Positions 46,401 to 55,900 of a stretch of DNA of 64,000 bases are shown one piece after another. The notes below the pieces were generated by a model that saw only the letters and a program-made list of their open reading frames with translations, had not been told where the DNA came from and searched no databases. The position numbers were made by a program, and so were the translations under genes. This DNA comes from Pomphorhynchus laevis (Eukaryota; Acanthocephala; Palaeacanthocephala; Echinorhynchida; Pomphorhynchidae). The DNA is taken from assembly GCA_012934845.2 (NCBI GenBank), contig WNNJ02001279.1:80255-144254 (forward strand), written 5' to 3'. The stretch's first letter is position 1. Each line of letters begins with the position of its first letter.

Positions 46401-49144
46401 GACTCGTGTGCCGTCTGTCAGTCCTCCTCTGTATCCAGCAGTGGGAGGGCTCTGGCACTGATAAGTCATTGTGATGAAGAAACGATACTTGCTACTGTTA
46501 TCGTCTTTCTTCGGCGTCTGGCTAAAAATGATTGCGTATTAATTAATTATTATAATTATGCCTAATTATGTCTTAAAGTGTTATCTTTTCGATAGATAAA
46601 ATATTATCAGAATTGTTTTGGTTATTCGCACTTTTCCTATTTTCAACATTTGTTTGTTGGAAATGTATGATAAAATATTTCCATATTAATATGCATATTA
46701 ATATGCATCAGATGAATATAAAATATTGTCAAAATATATCTGCAAACCTTAAAATTTGAAATTTGCAAATTTTTTATACAGTCATAGTAAAGGCTGATGT
46801 TTCACAAAAGATTATCCTAATATTGATTATCCTAAAAAGAGATACTTTCTACGGCTTCTTTACCTTTACTGAGAGCGAAGACAATTTGTTCTAGTAGTTA
46901 TCTGAAAAAGGGAAGAGATGATCCATAGAAGTGATTTTATAATTGATCTATTAAAAAATCTTATTTTAAAGGGAACATTGTTACGACTAGACTTAAAGGA
47001 TCTTAACTAGAGCAAAATATACCATATATTAATATTAATACTTATATTAATATTATACGTGTATAATATTATAATATATAATAATATACGTATGATATCT
47101 ATAATACACGTATAATATTATAATACATAATATTATACGTGTACCTTATATTAATACATATATAGGTGTATCATATTGATGATAGATAGTTAAAATAGTT
47201 AAACAAACTGTAATTTGTAGTTTATTCATTATTTAAAATGATTTACTGTTTTTAATCAATCCTACAGATAATTTTGTTTTGAGTTTCTGTTGTCATTGTA
47301 ATTGCTTTTGTAATTTCATATCTATTATTTTTTGTTCATTTTGTTGTTCACTGTGAATTCCAGTTTAATGTTTTGATGAAAAAAGCGCGACTAATCGTTT
47401 GAACTTTTGATTTTGGGCCTTCACTATTTGTGAAGGACCAAATTTTAACTTTTTATGATTGAAGTTATATAACGTTAATCTTGATAACTTTAATATACCT
47501 TTAACTTGAATTCTGCAAATAAAAGTAAATTTTGGAAATAAAGCCGTTTACGTATAATTTTACAAGTTACAATTCTTTCGGTGATTTTTCAAATTACAAT
47601 TCTAGTGATCCGACTATCAGTTCTAGTTTAACAAGAACAGTGTCTATTAGAGGCACGATAACATGTCAATATACAATTTAAGTGCATACTAAAATTTAAC
47701 ATTTTTAATGTGATTCCAGTAAATCAAATCTATGAATTATATATTGAACATGTGCATTTGAAAACATCTAATTCATGAGCAAAATTTATAGTTAATTGAT
47801 TTTTGTTTAATATTTAAAGTTAACAAAGAAATGCTACATTAACGTAATTGTCAGCAATATTACCTCTTCACATTAAGAATGTAGACTTAAATTTAATGTC
47901 AACGACTTGGATAATCTCTTGATTAGCATATTCGTAATTCTTATTTAAGTTTATTAATTCTAATTTAATTCTTATTCTTATTTTAGTTGGTAGCATCTGT
48001 ACACATTTTCTGTTCTCAAATTGATTTACTGAATTAAAATGCAACTCATCTATCCAAACGCCATACAACTTATCAACTGATCAATCAGTTATGATCAGTT
48101 ATTAGATTATTAATAATCAGTCACTAATAATTAATTGCAATCAGTTGATTGTAATCTTTAGTAATTTGTTTACAAAGTTCAATTTATATAATTCTATTAT
48201 ATATTCTATATTCTATTTTATATTCTATTCTATATTATCTCATAATTTATTATCTGATAATTTTATATTGTCTAATGAAACTGAATTAAAATGCAACTCA
48301 TCTATCCAAACGCCATACAACTTATCAACTGATCAATCAGTTATGATCAGTTATTAGATTATTAATAATCAGTCACTAATAATTAATTGCAATCAGTTGA
48401 TTGCAATCTTTAGTAATTTGTTTACAAAGTTCAAATTACAATTTATGTTAATATAATAATTGTTTAAACATTCAATTAAATTCGATTATAGTATTTAATT
48501 AATATAGTCATTTAATTACAGTTTTATATCATATATTACGAATCTTCTGTTACAGCTTGTAACTTAACAGTTATTTATTCTATTCTATATTATCTCATAA
48601 TTTATTATCTGATAATTTTATATTGTCTAATGAAACTGAATTAAAATGCAACTCATCTATCCAAACGCCATACAACTTATCAACTGATCAATCAGTTATG
48701 ATCAGTTATTAGATTATTAATAATCAGTCACTAATAATTAATTGCAATCAGTTGATTGCAATCTTTAGTAATTTGTCTAATGAAACAATTTAAAAACGCT
48801 CAAATTTTTACAAATATGAAATGAATGTAAAATGAGTCGCCTTTTATCAAAATTTTGTTTTAATAACAAAAAATATATACTATTTTTATTTCAGTAACTG
48901 TAACAGTTATTTATTATTTAATTATTAATTATTAATTATTACAATGTTTATTACGAACCCTTTTATTAATTTTTTATTAAATTTTTTATAGAATTAATAA
49001 AATTAATTAAATAATAAATTATTAATTTAATAATTTAATTAATTACAATTAAACTGAGCGCGATTTAAACATATTTTTCTTTTTACAGGAGTTCCATCAC
49101 CTAAAGTAAAGAAGAGGAAGATTGCATTCACACCAATTAATTAA
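32367..49144 (+). CDS. CHAF1A: Chromatin assembly factor 1 large subunit (CAF-1 p150), 13-exon model
   Basis: Exons: 32367-32570, 34284-34444, 36397-36532, 36590-36718, 36768-36841, 37508-37694, 37756-37824, 38353-38469, 42650-42811, 42857-42905, 42957-43025, 44807-44872, 49089-49144. Every junction is GT-AG, all phases agree, and the total is 492 codons plus stop. In order the protein has an acidic IIIIDDSDQSQS (like VIIDLTEDS of vertebrate p150), a short basic helix, a PIP-like ILNFFSPI, SYHRMPPYYGTWNKASQVI, NYELDSDEEWEDNAPGDELE and DGFFVPAGHLSGDELDRSDE, and a basic tail. CAF-1 binds PCNA and deposits H3-H4 behind replication forks. It is about half the human length and lacks the long K/E/R-rich coiled region. 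Four introns are 45-61 nt; others hold Penelope, LINE and ribozyme repeats. Confidence 0.9.
32905..33200. repeat. Degenerate tandem repeat (AATTATGAATTTCAAAATTGG)
   Basis: About nine imperfect units of roughly 25-33 bp, each with TTATGAATTTCAAAAT..GGTTT, run into the Penelope-like fragment. Confidence 0.75.
33225..33975 (+). mobile_element. Penelope-like element fragment, copy 2
   Basis: The plus strand encodes successive Penelope-type reverse transcriptase blocks: TIDKASNIFVLIFKK, LYRNPKLHKNPIKPRFICSA (the family-specific PKLHK...KPRF motif), and the catalytic-region start NTYDFSTLYTNLDLVDIKEA. The YxDD part and the GIY-YIG endonuclease are not seen. This is a fossil with a few breaks; its sister fragment is at 26380-26925. 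It lies in CAF-1 intron 1. Confidence 0.88.
34650..34850. repeat. Degenerate tandem repeat (CCCATATATTACAGTATGT)
   Basis: About eight imperfect units of ~20 bp built on (G/C)CCCATATAT-ACAGT-TGT lie in CAF-1 intron 2. Confidence 0.8.
35225..35325 (+). repeat. Minisatellite, 23-bp unit
   Basis: Four copies of TTTTGATGGCATAAAGGCCAATG, nearly identical, lie in CAF-1 intron 2. No inverted partner was found in the window. Confidence 0.95.
36397..36841 (+). CDS. CHAF1A: CAF-1 p150 exons 3-5 (PIP-like motif region)
   Basis: Exon 3 encodes EKARVSILNFFSPIRSSSMS, in which ILNFF matches the hydrophobic-xx-FF core of a PCNA-interacting box (KAEITRFFQKP in human p150). Exon 4 encodes TLVYGFSDFQMSSTVRLAIC, resembling the 'PFEIKEHMVLAP' segment. 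Exon 5 encodes VICSMKSRTVDNTIFTS, matching 'STRNADIFNSD'. Introns of 57 and 49 nt separate them. Confidence 0.85.
37508..38469 (+). CDS. CHAF1A: CAF-1 p150 exons 6-8 (conserved YWGTWNK and acidic region)
   Basis: This is the diagnostic part. SYHRMPPYYGTWNKASQVIS corresponds to NHRPAYWGTWNKKTALIR, YELDSDEEWEDNAPGDELE to YEVDSDEEWEEEEPGESLS, and DGFFVPAGHLSGDE to DGFFVPHGYLSEDE. The acidic stretch binds histone H3-H4 in known CAF-1. Exon 7 has a weak pyrimidine tract before its AG but its phase is exact. Confidence 0.95.
38595..38620. other. GC-rich stem-loop in CAF-1 intron 8
   Basis: GAGGCGC and GCGCCTC form a perfect 7-bp stem around TACTTCGG. It stands alone in AT-rich intron sequence; I have no assignment. 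Confidence 0.6.
39200..40995 (+). mobile_element. Very old LINE (LINE-A-like) in CAF-1 intron 8
   Basis: GC-richer, pyrimidine-rich sequence retains only scattered LINE blocks on the plus strand: KSLYLVVGDFNICIE near 39540 (endonuclease GDFN), GFADHFLVSITF near 39700 (SDH block), and VWYSLPQNFRTAPHWWFSRS near 40880 (ORF2 C-terminus). Many stops and frame changes lie between. It is the oldest LINE in the window. Confidence 0.65.
41190..41710. repeat. Inverted repeat pair, arms ~90 bp
   Basis: The sequence at 41205-41290, read in reverse, matches 41605-41700 (shared TTGCCCAAATCAGTGAAAA, GTAACATC.TATA, TCCTATATTATG/TCCTATTTTATG). The 300-bp middle has no recognised gene. It could be a fold-back element inserted in CAF-1 intron 8. 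Confidence 0.6.
42650..44872 (+). CDS. CHAF1A: CAF-1 p150 exons 9-12
   Basis: Exon 9 encodes FENWYIEASRKKLKRLIPKC and FGCAWTGTIEYDSTKK, equivalent to 'EWDEFLAKGKRFRVLQPVKIGCVWAAD'. Exons 10-12 are short and low in similarity (KKTAKKQRKQISLKLTK; GSEHHPGIIPTSIEKDKQAK) but are linked by matching phases and introns of 45 and 51 nt. An alternative exon at 44192-44253 (QEAAVRDFIKIKLTKIEK) has good splice sites but does not fit the phase of exon 12. Confidence 0.75.
43955..43985. other. Small perfect hairpin
   Basis: CTTGGAGACT / AGTCTCCAAG, 10 bp, around ATGTAGG, in CAF-1 intron 11. Confidence 0.6.
45552..45640 (-). ncRNA. Hammerhead ribozyme (canonical core), unit 1
   Basis: On the minus strand, CUGAUGA (45610-45616) is followed by stem II GUCAU-UGUG-AUGAC (45596-45609, five Watson-Crick pairs). 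GAAA (45592-45595) and stem III CGGUA / UAUCG (45587-45591 and 45571-45575) come next, then UC ahead of the expected cleavage point (45569-45570). Every core nucleotide of the hammerhead consensus is present in the right order. Stem I is the weak part: GGGAGGG (45625-45631) can pair with UUCUUCC (45561-45567), but the bases next to the core do not pair well. Such ribozymes are known in satellite DNAs and Penelope-like elements, where they trim RNA units. Confidence 0.82.
45888..45934 (-). ncRNA. Decayed hammerhead, unit 2
   Basis: Same layout as unit 1 but the core reads CUGAUAA (the essential G8 is A) and the last pair of stem II is lost (AUGAA before GAAAC). Stem III is perfect (CGAUA/UAUCG). 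Probably inactive. Confidence 0.8.
46208..46254 (-). ncRNA. Decayed hammerhead, unit 3
   Basis: Identical to the unit 2 core, with the same G8-to-A and stem II changes. Confidence 0.8.
46382..46545 (+). repeat. Inverted partial unit of the hammerhead array
   Basis: From ATTTCAGCACTAAATCAGCA to AAAATGATTGCGTATTAATT this is the reverse complement of 46165-46320, so unit 3 and this piece form a ~150-bp long-armed fold-back. It contains the decayed ribozyme core in plus orientation (46458-46505, CUGAUAA ... GAAAC ... UAUCGUC). It would therefore be present in the CAF-1 pre-mRNA. Confidence 0.88.
46546..47867. other. AT-rich part of CAF-1 intron 12
   Basis: No element recognised. Palindromic TAATATTATACGTGTATAATA runs occur at 47030-47160. 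Confidence 0.45.
48020..48785 (+). repeat. Three spaced direct repeats (~140-220 bp)
   Basis: A block from TTAAAATGCAACTCATCTAT to GATTG(T/C)AATCTTTAGTAATTTG occurs at about 48036-48170, 48287-48425 and 48648-48778, almost unchanged. Copies 2 and 3 also share ~75 bp upstream (TATATTATCTCATAATTTAT...). The spacing differs (about 250 and 360), so this is duplication rather than a clean tandem array. It contains the palindromes CAACTGATCAATCAGTTATG and GATTATTAATAATC. Confidence 0.9.
49089..49144 (+). CDS. CHAF1A: CAF-1 p150 last exon
   Basis: After TTTTTACAG this exon encodes VPSPKVKKRKIAFTPIN and a stop, a short basic C-terminus. The split arginine codon (C|GA) joins exon 12 exactly. Confidence 0.75.
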
Positions 49145-49235
49145 GGCTTTTCGTGTTCAATTACGTGTACAATTATTTGTTTCATTTCATTTGTATTTTT
49201 ATTCTGCATGTAAACGATGTCCTTTCTAAATACAC

Positions 49236-49241
49236 AATAAA
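49236..49241 (+). promoter_or_regulatory. Polyadenylation signal AATAAA of the CAF-1 gene
   Basis: AATAAA lies 92 bases beyond the stop codon of the last CAF-1 exon, a normal distance. Confidence 0.65.
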
Positions 49242-49595
49242 GTTAGAGAATCATTTACAGATAAAATTTATTTGCAATTGTAATTTATAAATTAATCTCC
49301 CATTCGATGTAAATTATCAAAATTTACATAATTGTATACATCTTCTCTGACGATAAAATATGTATTGATCCTACTTGATATCGCGCAGAAAATACTTAAA
49401 GTTTTTAAAAAGGTACAGGAACGACTTTTTAAGGAACGATTTGTTTTAATTTTAACAAATTGAAAACTATAGTGTTTATTATTGTAAATATTAAATTTAC
49501 AATATATAAATCAACAAAATATTATGTTTTATACTCTAGTTTAAAAATAAAAATGTCAATTTCGTGACGATGATCAAATTTTATAACGTTTGATC

Positions 49596-50377
49596 TTAGT
49601 CAATATCCTCCATGCGCGTCGCGGCATCACACTTTCCGTACATTCCGTCCAGAAGCTCATCAACATCGTCATCGATACCTAGCCCGATCTCACTCATGCA
49701 ATTGATTCGTCCGAGGAGCCCTCCGGGTGACTGACTTTTATGAGTTTGCAGAGCGATTCGAATTTCTCCTTGTCAGCCTCGAACTTCTTTTTCTCCTCGT
49801 CGTTCTCAGGGAGTTCGAAGCCCTTCTTGGTCACTGACACGAGCTTCGTCCCGTCACATTCCTTGAGCTGTTGAACGCAGTATTCGTCGATGGGCTCGAT
49901 GATGTACATAACCTCGAAGCCGCGTTTACGAACGCGCTCCACTAACGCGCTGCTCGCCATCTGATACTTGTTCTCTCCGGTGATGTATTAAATGTCGTTC
50001 TGGTTGTGCTTCATCCAGCTCACGTAGTCCTTCAAGGCGCAAATCTCATCGCTGCTAGCGCTCGTGTTGTATCACAGAAACTCCGAGAGCATCTTGCGGT
50101 TGGTTGAGTCCTCGTGGATGCCCAACTTAATGTTCCGCAGAACTGGGTTAGAACTTGTTGTTTTTCTCCTTGTCATCTGCCAGTTCATCAATCAGTTTGA
50201 GACAGTGCTTGACCACGTTCTTGCGAATCACTTTCAGAATCTTGCTTTGTTGCAAGGTCTCCCTGCTGATGTTCAGCGGCAAATCCTCGAAGTCGACGAT
50301 GCCCTTGATAAATTTTAGGTACTCCGGCATTAGCTTCTCGCAGTTTTCGGTAATGAACACTCAGCGCACATTTTTGT
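49596..50377 (-). pseudogene. HSP90: HSP90 (cytosolic) processed pseudogene, 3' part
   Basis: Read from 50377 down, the minus strand gives [40 protein letters not shown], and, after a frame change near 50150, [36 protein letters not shown] and [16 protein letters not shown] follow (49960-49880), then [15 protein letters not shown] jump then drops roughly 140 residues of the C-terminal domain and continues with SEIGLGIDDDVDELLDGMYG, ending RMEDID. MEDID replaces the cytosolic MEEVD tail. No introns, a missing N-terminal ATPase domain, in-frame stops (e.g. CGC TGA GTG near 50360) and a ~0.4-kb internal loss mark it as a dead retrocopy. It is strikingly GC-richer than its surroundings, so it is not very old or came from a GC-rich parent. 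Confidence 0.93.
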
Positions 50378-50379
50378 TA

Positions 50380-51463
50380 ACAATTTTGTTCAATTTTTGT
50401 TAAAATTTAACAAATTTATCTTTTTTTATTTTTTTAATAATAAAATTTTTTAAAAATTATTTATTATTTAAATTTATAATCTAACGATTTTTAAGGAGTT
50501 TTCTGTTTGAATTAGCTATAATAAATACATTTATGTTCAAAATTTTAATCAAGGGGGACTTTTTAGGAATTGTATAAGATCATTATAAATATCATTATAA
50601 AGATCATTACATGTTTATAACCAACAATATCGAAATAATTGATAAATTATGTTACATATAGTTATCTTTATAGCCTAAATTACCTTAAATCAATACTTCA
50701 AAATTATTACTTGAAAATTTAAATTTAAAAAATTATAATAAAATTTAAATAAAAATTTAGCAAAATTCATACTCAATAAAAGGTAAAATTCAAAATTTTT
50801 TAATTTTGGGAATTTTAATTTTGTATTTTCATTAACACGCCAGAACTAAGAATTTAGTGATAATTAAAAATCTGAATAAAAATTACTAATTAATAGCTTT
50901 TCTTATGGATTTAACACAATTTATACATTCAGTTCAAGCTAATTGCAACATTCGTTCAATTTTATAATTCCATATTGTTCCAACTGATCGGTCGTTTTAT
51001 ATTTGTTGAAATAAAATGTATATAAATATTTATTAATAAATCCATCTTATTATAATTTATTAATTAAAACTACATATAAACGCGAGTGGATGGATTGTAT
51101 TTTTATTTAAAAACAGAAAGAAATTGTTAGAGATAATTTGTAAGGGACAAATTGTTTTCGTTTAAAAAACGAGACAATATTAATTATATTGATTATTTTT
51201 TAATTTTGATTTTGGAGCAAAATCAATCAAATTTTTTGTTTCGCTGCTAAAAACGCAATTTGTTTATCCTGAACAAATTGTGTTTTTCTAATGATACTAG
51301 CAGAAACTGTATTCATTACATGATTATAAATGTAATGAAGAGTTAAGAAATTAATTTGTTAATCCTTTGTTTCGATTGCTTATCCTGAATTAGGATATGT
51401 AGCTGCCTTAGTGCGTTTTACTTATTTTACTTCTTACCACCACATTGCAGATTTCGAAATTTA
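50380..51463. other. AT-rich intergenic DNA between HSP90 pseudogene and GBA2
   Basis: No gene or repeat recognised; the GBA2 promoter should lie near its end. Confidence 0.45.
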
Positions 51464-52965
51464 ATGGAAGCTGAAGACTCCCACGAATTTCGGAGACATT
51501 CAATTTCGGAATCGATCTATTCACAAATACCTGATATTAGCTGGAACATAGCTGGCAATCATGCATTTGATTTTGCGTGGACTCCTTTCAAACTGTTATC
51601 AAATGTTCGACAACTAATACCGTATTTCCCAAAATCATTTCGGTAGTCCGATTTTTTCTTTAATTTTGATGATTTTGCTTAATTAAATGCGCTGTTCTTT
51701 TTCTTACTGCTTTAATCCACAATTTATAAAAAAGATAATTTACAAACCAAAGTCATTATTAGTTTGTAAAATTGTGATTCATCCAACAATATTAAACAAA
51801 AATTTTAAGTATTTTCAAATATTTATATAAAAACGATTTTAAAGAAAAAGTAAAGAATAAATTATCGGTATAATTTATTAATGTTTTATAATTTATTTAA
51901 TTGTATGATATGACTATTTTATGATAAATGGATAAATGCAATTGATTATATGACTTTGCATTTTCAAAAATACAATGACGAATTTGACCTATTTAGTATT
52001 TTTTAAACTGAAAAGTATGTTCTATCAGGCTCTACTGTAGTGTATCATAATAACCAAACATCTGAAGAGACTGTGTCCATGAAGTATTTGGGATTTTGTA
52101 AGATATATAAGATATATAAAGCATATTGATTTTATTGATTTGCGGGTAGTAACAATTTTAATACAACATTTTGAAGCACTTTGATACATTTATATGAAAA
52201 CGCTTTTTCCATTTTGAGTTGTTCAAAACATCGGTTGCACCTCAATGACGCTAAACAATAAAGTTGTCGTCATTTGTAATTCAAGCACTTAATTAAAAGT
52301 TAAGAAAATGTTTAAGAATAAAAGGTCACGCTGTGTCCGTGAAGGGGCAAATTAAAAGTCAAATTGAGTTTACTGTGACGTTTAGGTGAAATAAACGCAT
52401 TTGTAAAGGCGAAATAAACAATCAACACTTTTATAAAATACGAAAAAAAAATTAAAATAAAAATTTATTTTTTACGGCCCATCTAAGAATACACTAATTT
52501 AGTAAATTAATGTATTTACTAAATTAATGTATTAAAATAGGTTATTGGACGCATTTTACAATAAATCTAAATACTCACGATTGAACTATTTTAATGTTCT
52601 GTGGCTTTTCTAAACAAAAGTTCACTCATAATTTGTGCATATAAAAGTATTTTTTTTGTTTCTTTTTGAAACAATAAATTTGTTAAAAAATTTTTATTTC
52701 GTGCTAGAATAGCTAAACGCCAAGCAGAAATAACAATGAAGAATATTTCGCCTGGCAAAGAAAAACATCGACTGTTGCCGTCTTCTCCATTTCGCTCATT
52801 TTGTGGTATTGAAGCTGTGGTTTATAACAAGTATTATTTATTTAAACAGGTGTGCCCATCGGATCCCTTGGTTCCGGTTCGATTGACCGTTCTATCTTCG
52901 GGGATTTTCTTAGAATGCGCTTATTTCCTGGACAAAGGCACAGTGACTACTTAGATGGTTGTATG
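51464..52965 (+). CDS. GBA2: GBA2 exons 1-3
   Basis: Exon 1 starts MEAEDSHEFRRHSISESIYS. Exon 2 (52708-52805) joins it in phase (FPKSFR|IAKRQAEITMKN). A 44-nt intron (52806-52849) then precedes exon 3, which carries the glycine-rich VPIGSLGSGSIDRSIFGDFL and ends at GTATAT. Confidence 0.87.
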
Positions 52966-55900
52966 GTATATTTTGATTAATTTAAGCGTTTGTATAATTT
53001 TGTTTATTGAATTAAACGTTTTAAATTAAAGATTGCTGTTAAATATATATAGAAATGATGTTCAATTTTAATTCAAATGTTTTAATATTAAAATTAATCA
53101 AATGCAAAAGAACACAAATATACTCCTTTCAAGTAACTTAACCCGTCAATCCGTAATATAAATTCCGCATTGTTGAGAATGTGGTTTGACTACAAAAAGT
53201 CAATAATTTTCTTAATATTATTGTGGATAATTTTCGTTTACTTCCGCTATGTGGAAGTGAACGGAATTGTAAGACAAATTTCACATCTTCGGCCAATTCC
53301 AAACACGGGTGTCTCTTCATGCAATTATTTTAAATCTTATACATTATTTACTCCCAGAATTACACTTATACATTATCTACCCCGTCCAAAAATATAAATC
53401 TTTAATTTTAATAAATCGAAAAATTTCTCTACGTCATCACCATGTTCATTGTCTCGCCACATCCACTCACTTAAATAACATTTTAACTTTTCCTTTTGAA
53501 CACCCACCATAGCTTTAGTTCTGCATTTTTCTTCCGATATGATTATATATTTTGTGCATGAACCCCGGTCATAGAATCTACAAAGTTCAACTTATGTTTT
53601 ACTGTGCCATGTTCGTATAAATCATAATTAATGCTGCGATATGCAACCCACTCGTCACGATGTATTATAGATATAAGTTCATTTCTATAATAGGCAATGA
53701 GGTTTCTCCTGTTCTGTTGGCGACAATTTCCCTATGTCCTCTAACGGGAAATATGATGTATCAACAATTCCAAAGATCCAAATATACTCTCCAGATGCAC
53801 GTTCTCTACTGTTTATGTCAGTAACTTCCTTCATCGTTTTGGTGAATTATGCCTTATCCACCTAACATTAATGGATTATTTTTTTATATATTCATGAGAT
53901 GATAGTCTTAATCTTTTCACAAATCTACTAATAGTCATTCTACATATCTCCAAATCCTCGGATATAGTCTTTTTCTGCTGACCAACTCCGTATTGATATA
54001 ATAACTTGATACAATCATGTAGAGATATTCTAAACCCGCCCAAGAAACTATCACTTCTGACAGACTTTGTGGTTTTATATTTGCTACACGTCTTTGACTG
54101 GCACTTTCATACATATTTATCTATCAGTTTATTAGAAATGGTCTCCATCATAGCAAAATTACAAAACTCACACTTCATTTAAGTTTTTAAAAGATTTTTT
54201 GACTTAGGAACGATATTGGTTCTTCAACACTCATTGAAGATAATCGTCTTACAACTTCTGTGTAAAATTGAATGGGTATTTTTATAACAAATTATTACAT
54301 TTATACATTATCTACCCCTAAGAGTAGATAATGTACAATCTCCTTTTGAATTAAATATTAAATTTATTAACTTAAATATAATTACGACCTTCTAAAAGTA
54401 GAAAAGATAAAGAGTTTGTTACGATTATTTATATTAGCTGATTACGTGCTAAAATTGACTTAAATTTAGCTGTATCTTGTTATTTCAGATTGTATTAGTT
54501 ACTGACGATGGAATCTCATTTAAATGCATTTAGTTTATACTTCTGATTTAGTTTAACACATTAATATATTTATATAAAATTAATAATGTGATATAATAAT
54601 ATTAAAGTAAATAATATTTATTGTTTTTAATATGATAATTTATATAAAAATAATGTAATTTAATATTATAATATAATATTTCTACTATGTGGTTCATAAA
54701 ATGTGCAAAAAAGATTGTATCACTGCGTTTGCTGATCAAATCAGTCTATATCGCTCTTATTACACTCTCTGAAAAGTTGTCTTAACAAAAAAAATACGTT
54801 TTTTTATTCATAAAATACGTGAATCGATTTCTATTTTGCAAAACGATGTAGGAAATTTTTTTAATTAAATTATTAAAATTTTTACAAATTATTACAAATT
54901 TAAAATATTATATTATTAAAATTATTTAAATAAGACTGATTAAACTAAATAAGTATGATGCATTGTTCCTGCTTCGCAACAGCATTAGCTTACCCAAAAT
55001 AGGCTTATTAATAAGCTCCCCGTGTTTCCAAAGTGGGGAATTGTCGCTCTTCGACGTAGAACTCAAGAGGCTAATTTCAGTCATTCTGAATAGTCCCTTA
55101 TCAGATAAAGCGTTGAAACAGACGATGCTCCAGGTAAGACTAGGCAGTCTAGGACTTTGATTAACCACTGCAACCGCAATTCCAGCATTCGCATCGTCGA
55201 TCCTCGAAGCCGGATACCTGATTAATTTGCTACTCTGAGAAACCACGATCACCACGGTTGGCTCACAATATCCCGACTTTATCGATACCATCAGCCTCTG
55301 TAGCGCAATTGTTTGCCCCGCCGTTCAATTATTCAAACACGATGGACGGACGAGCCATACGAACTGCGCTACAACCACCTGCTGACCGAAACCGAAACCA
55401 CACAAGACCGTGCCCGTCTGATTGCTGTTTCTTCTCATTACGCCTGAGCCTTTCTCGAAGCTATCCCAATTTCCTCAGTGGGAACCAGCCTAGACGATCA
55501 ATAATTATCTCTAGCCGTCAGCTAGAGATAACCGCACATGAATGATGAAGCGCAAAAGCAATGCCATACAAATTGGGTCAAAGCGGCATATTTCAAAAAA
55601 GCAACTGAAGAATCTATGCTAAAATTTTTCGTTTAATATTTACGAATATTTCAATGACACTTTTTATTAACCAAATAATTTATTAATTAAAAGGAGTTTT
55701 TTTGAATTATTATTTAAAAGGTTTAATTATTTAAAGGTTTTTAAATTTAAAATAATTAAAATCAAATAAAATTATTATTTTACTTATGTGCTGATTTTAT
55801 GCTGATAACCTGATTAACTCATAGTCTGATTATTCCAGATTATGCAGATAATAGATTAGCTGATTATCAATATATCGATATATCGATAATTTATCCAGAT

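Noticed and set aside
47868-48068. Minus-strand frame containing YGVWIDELHFNSVNQFENRK
   Set aside because: It reads somewhat like protein but part of it lies in a triplicated repeat, with no family match or partner exons.
55258-55545. 95-codon plus-strand open frame as a gene
   Set aside because: The retroelement-like similarity lies in other frames of the same stretch; this frame is a shadow.
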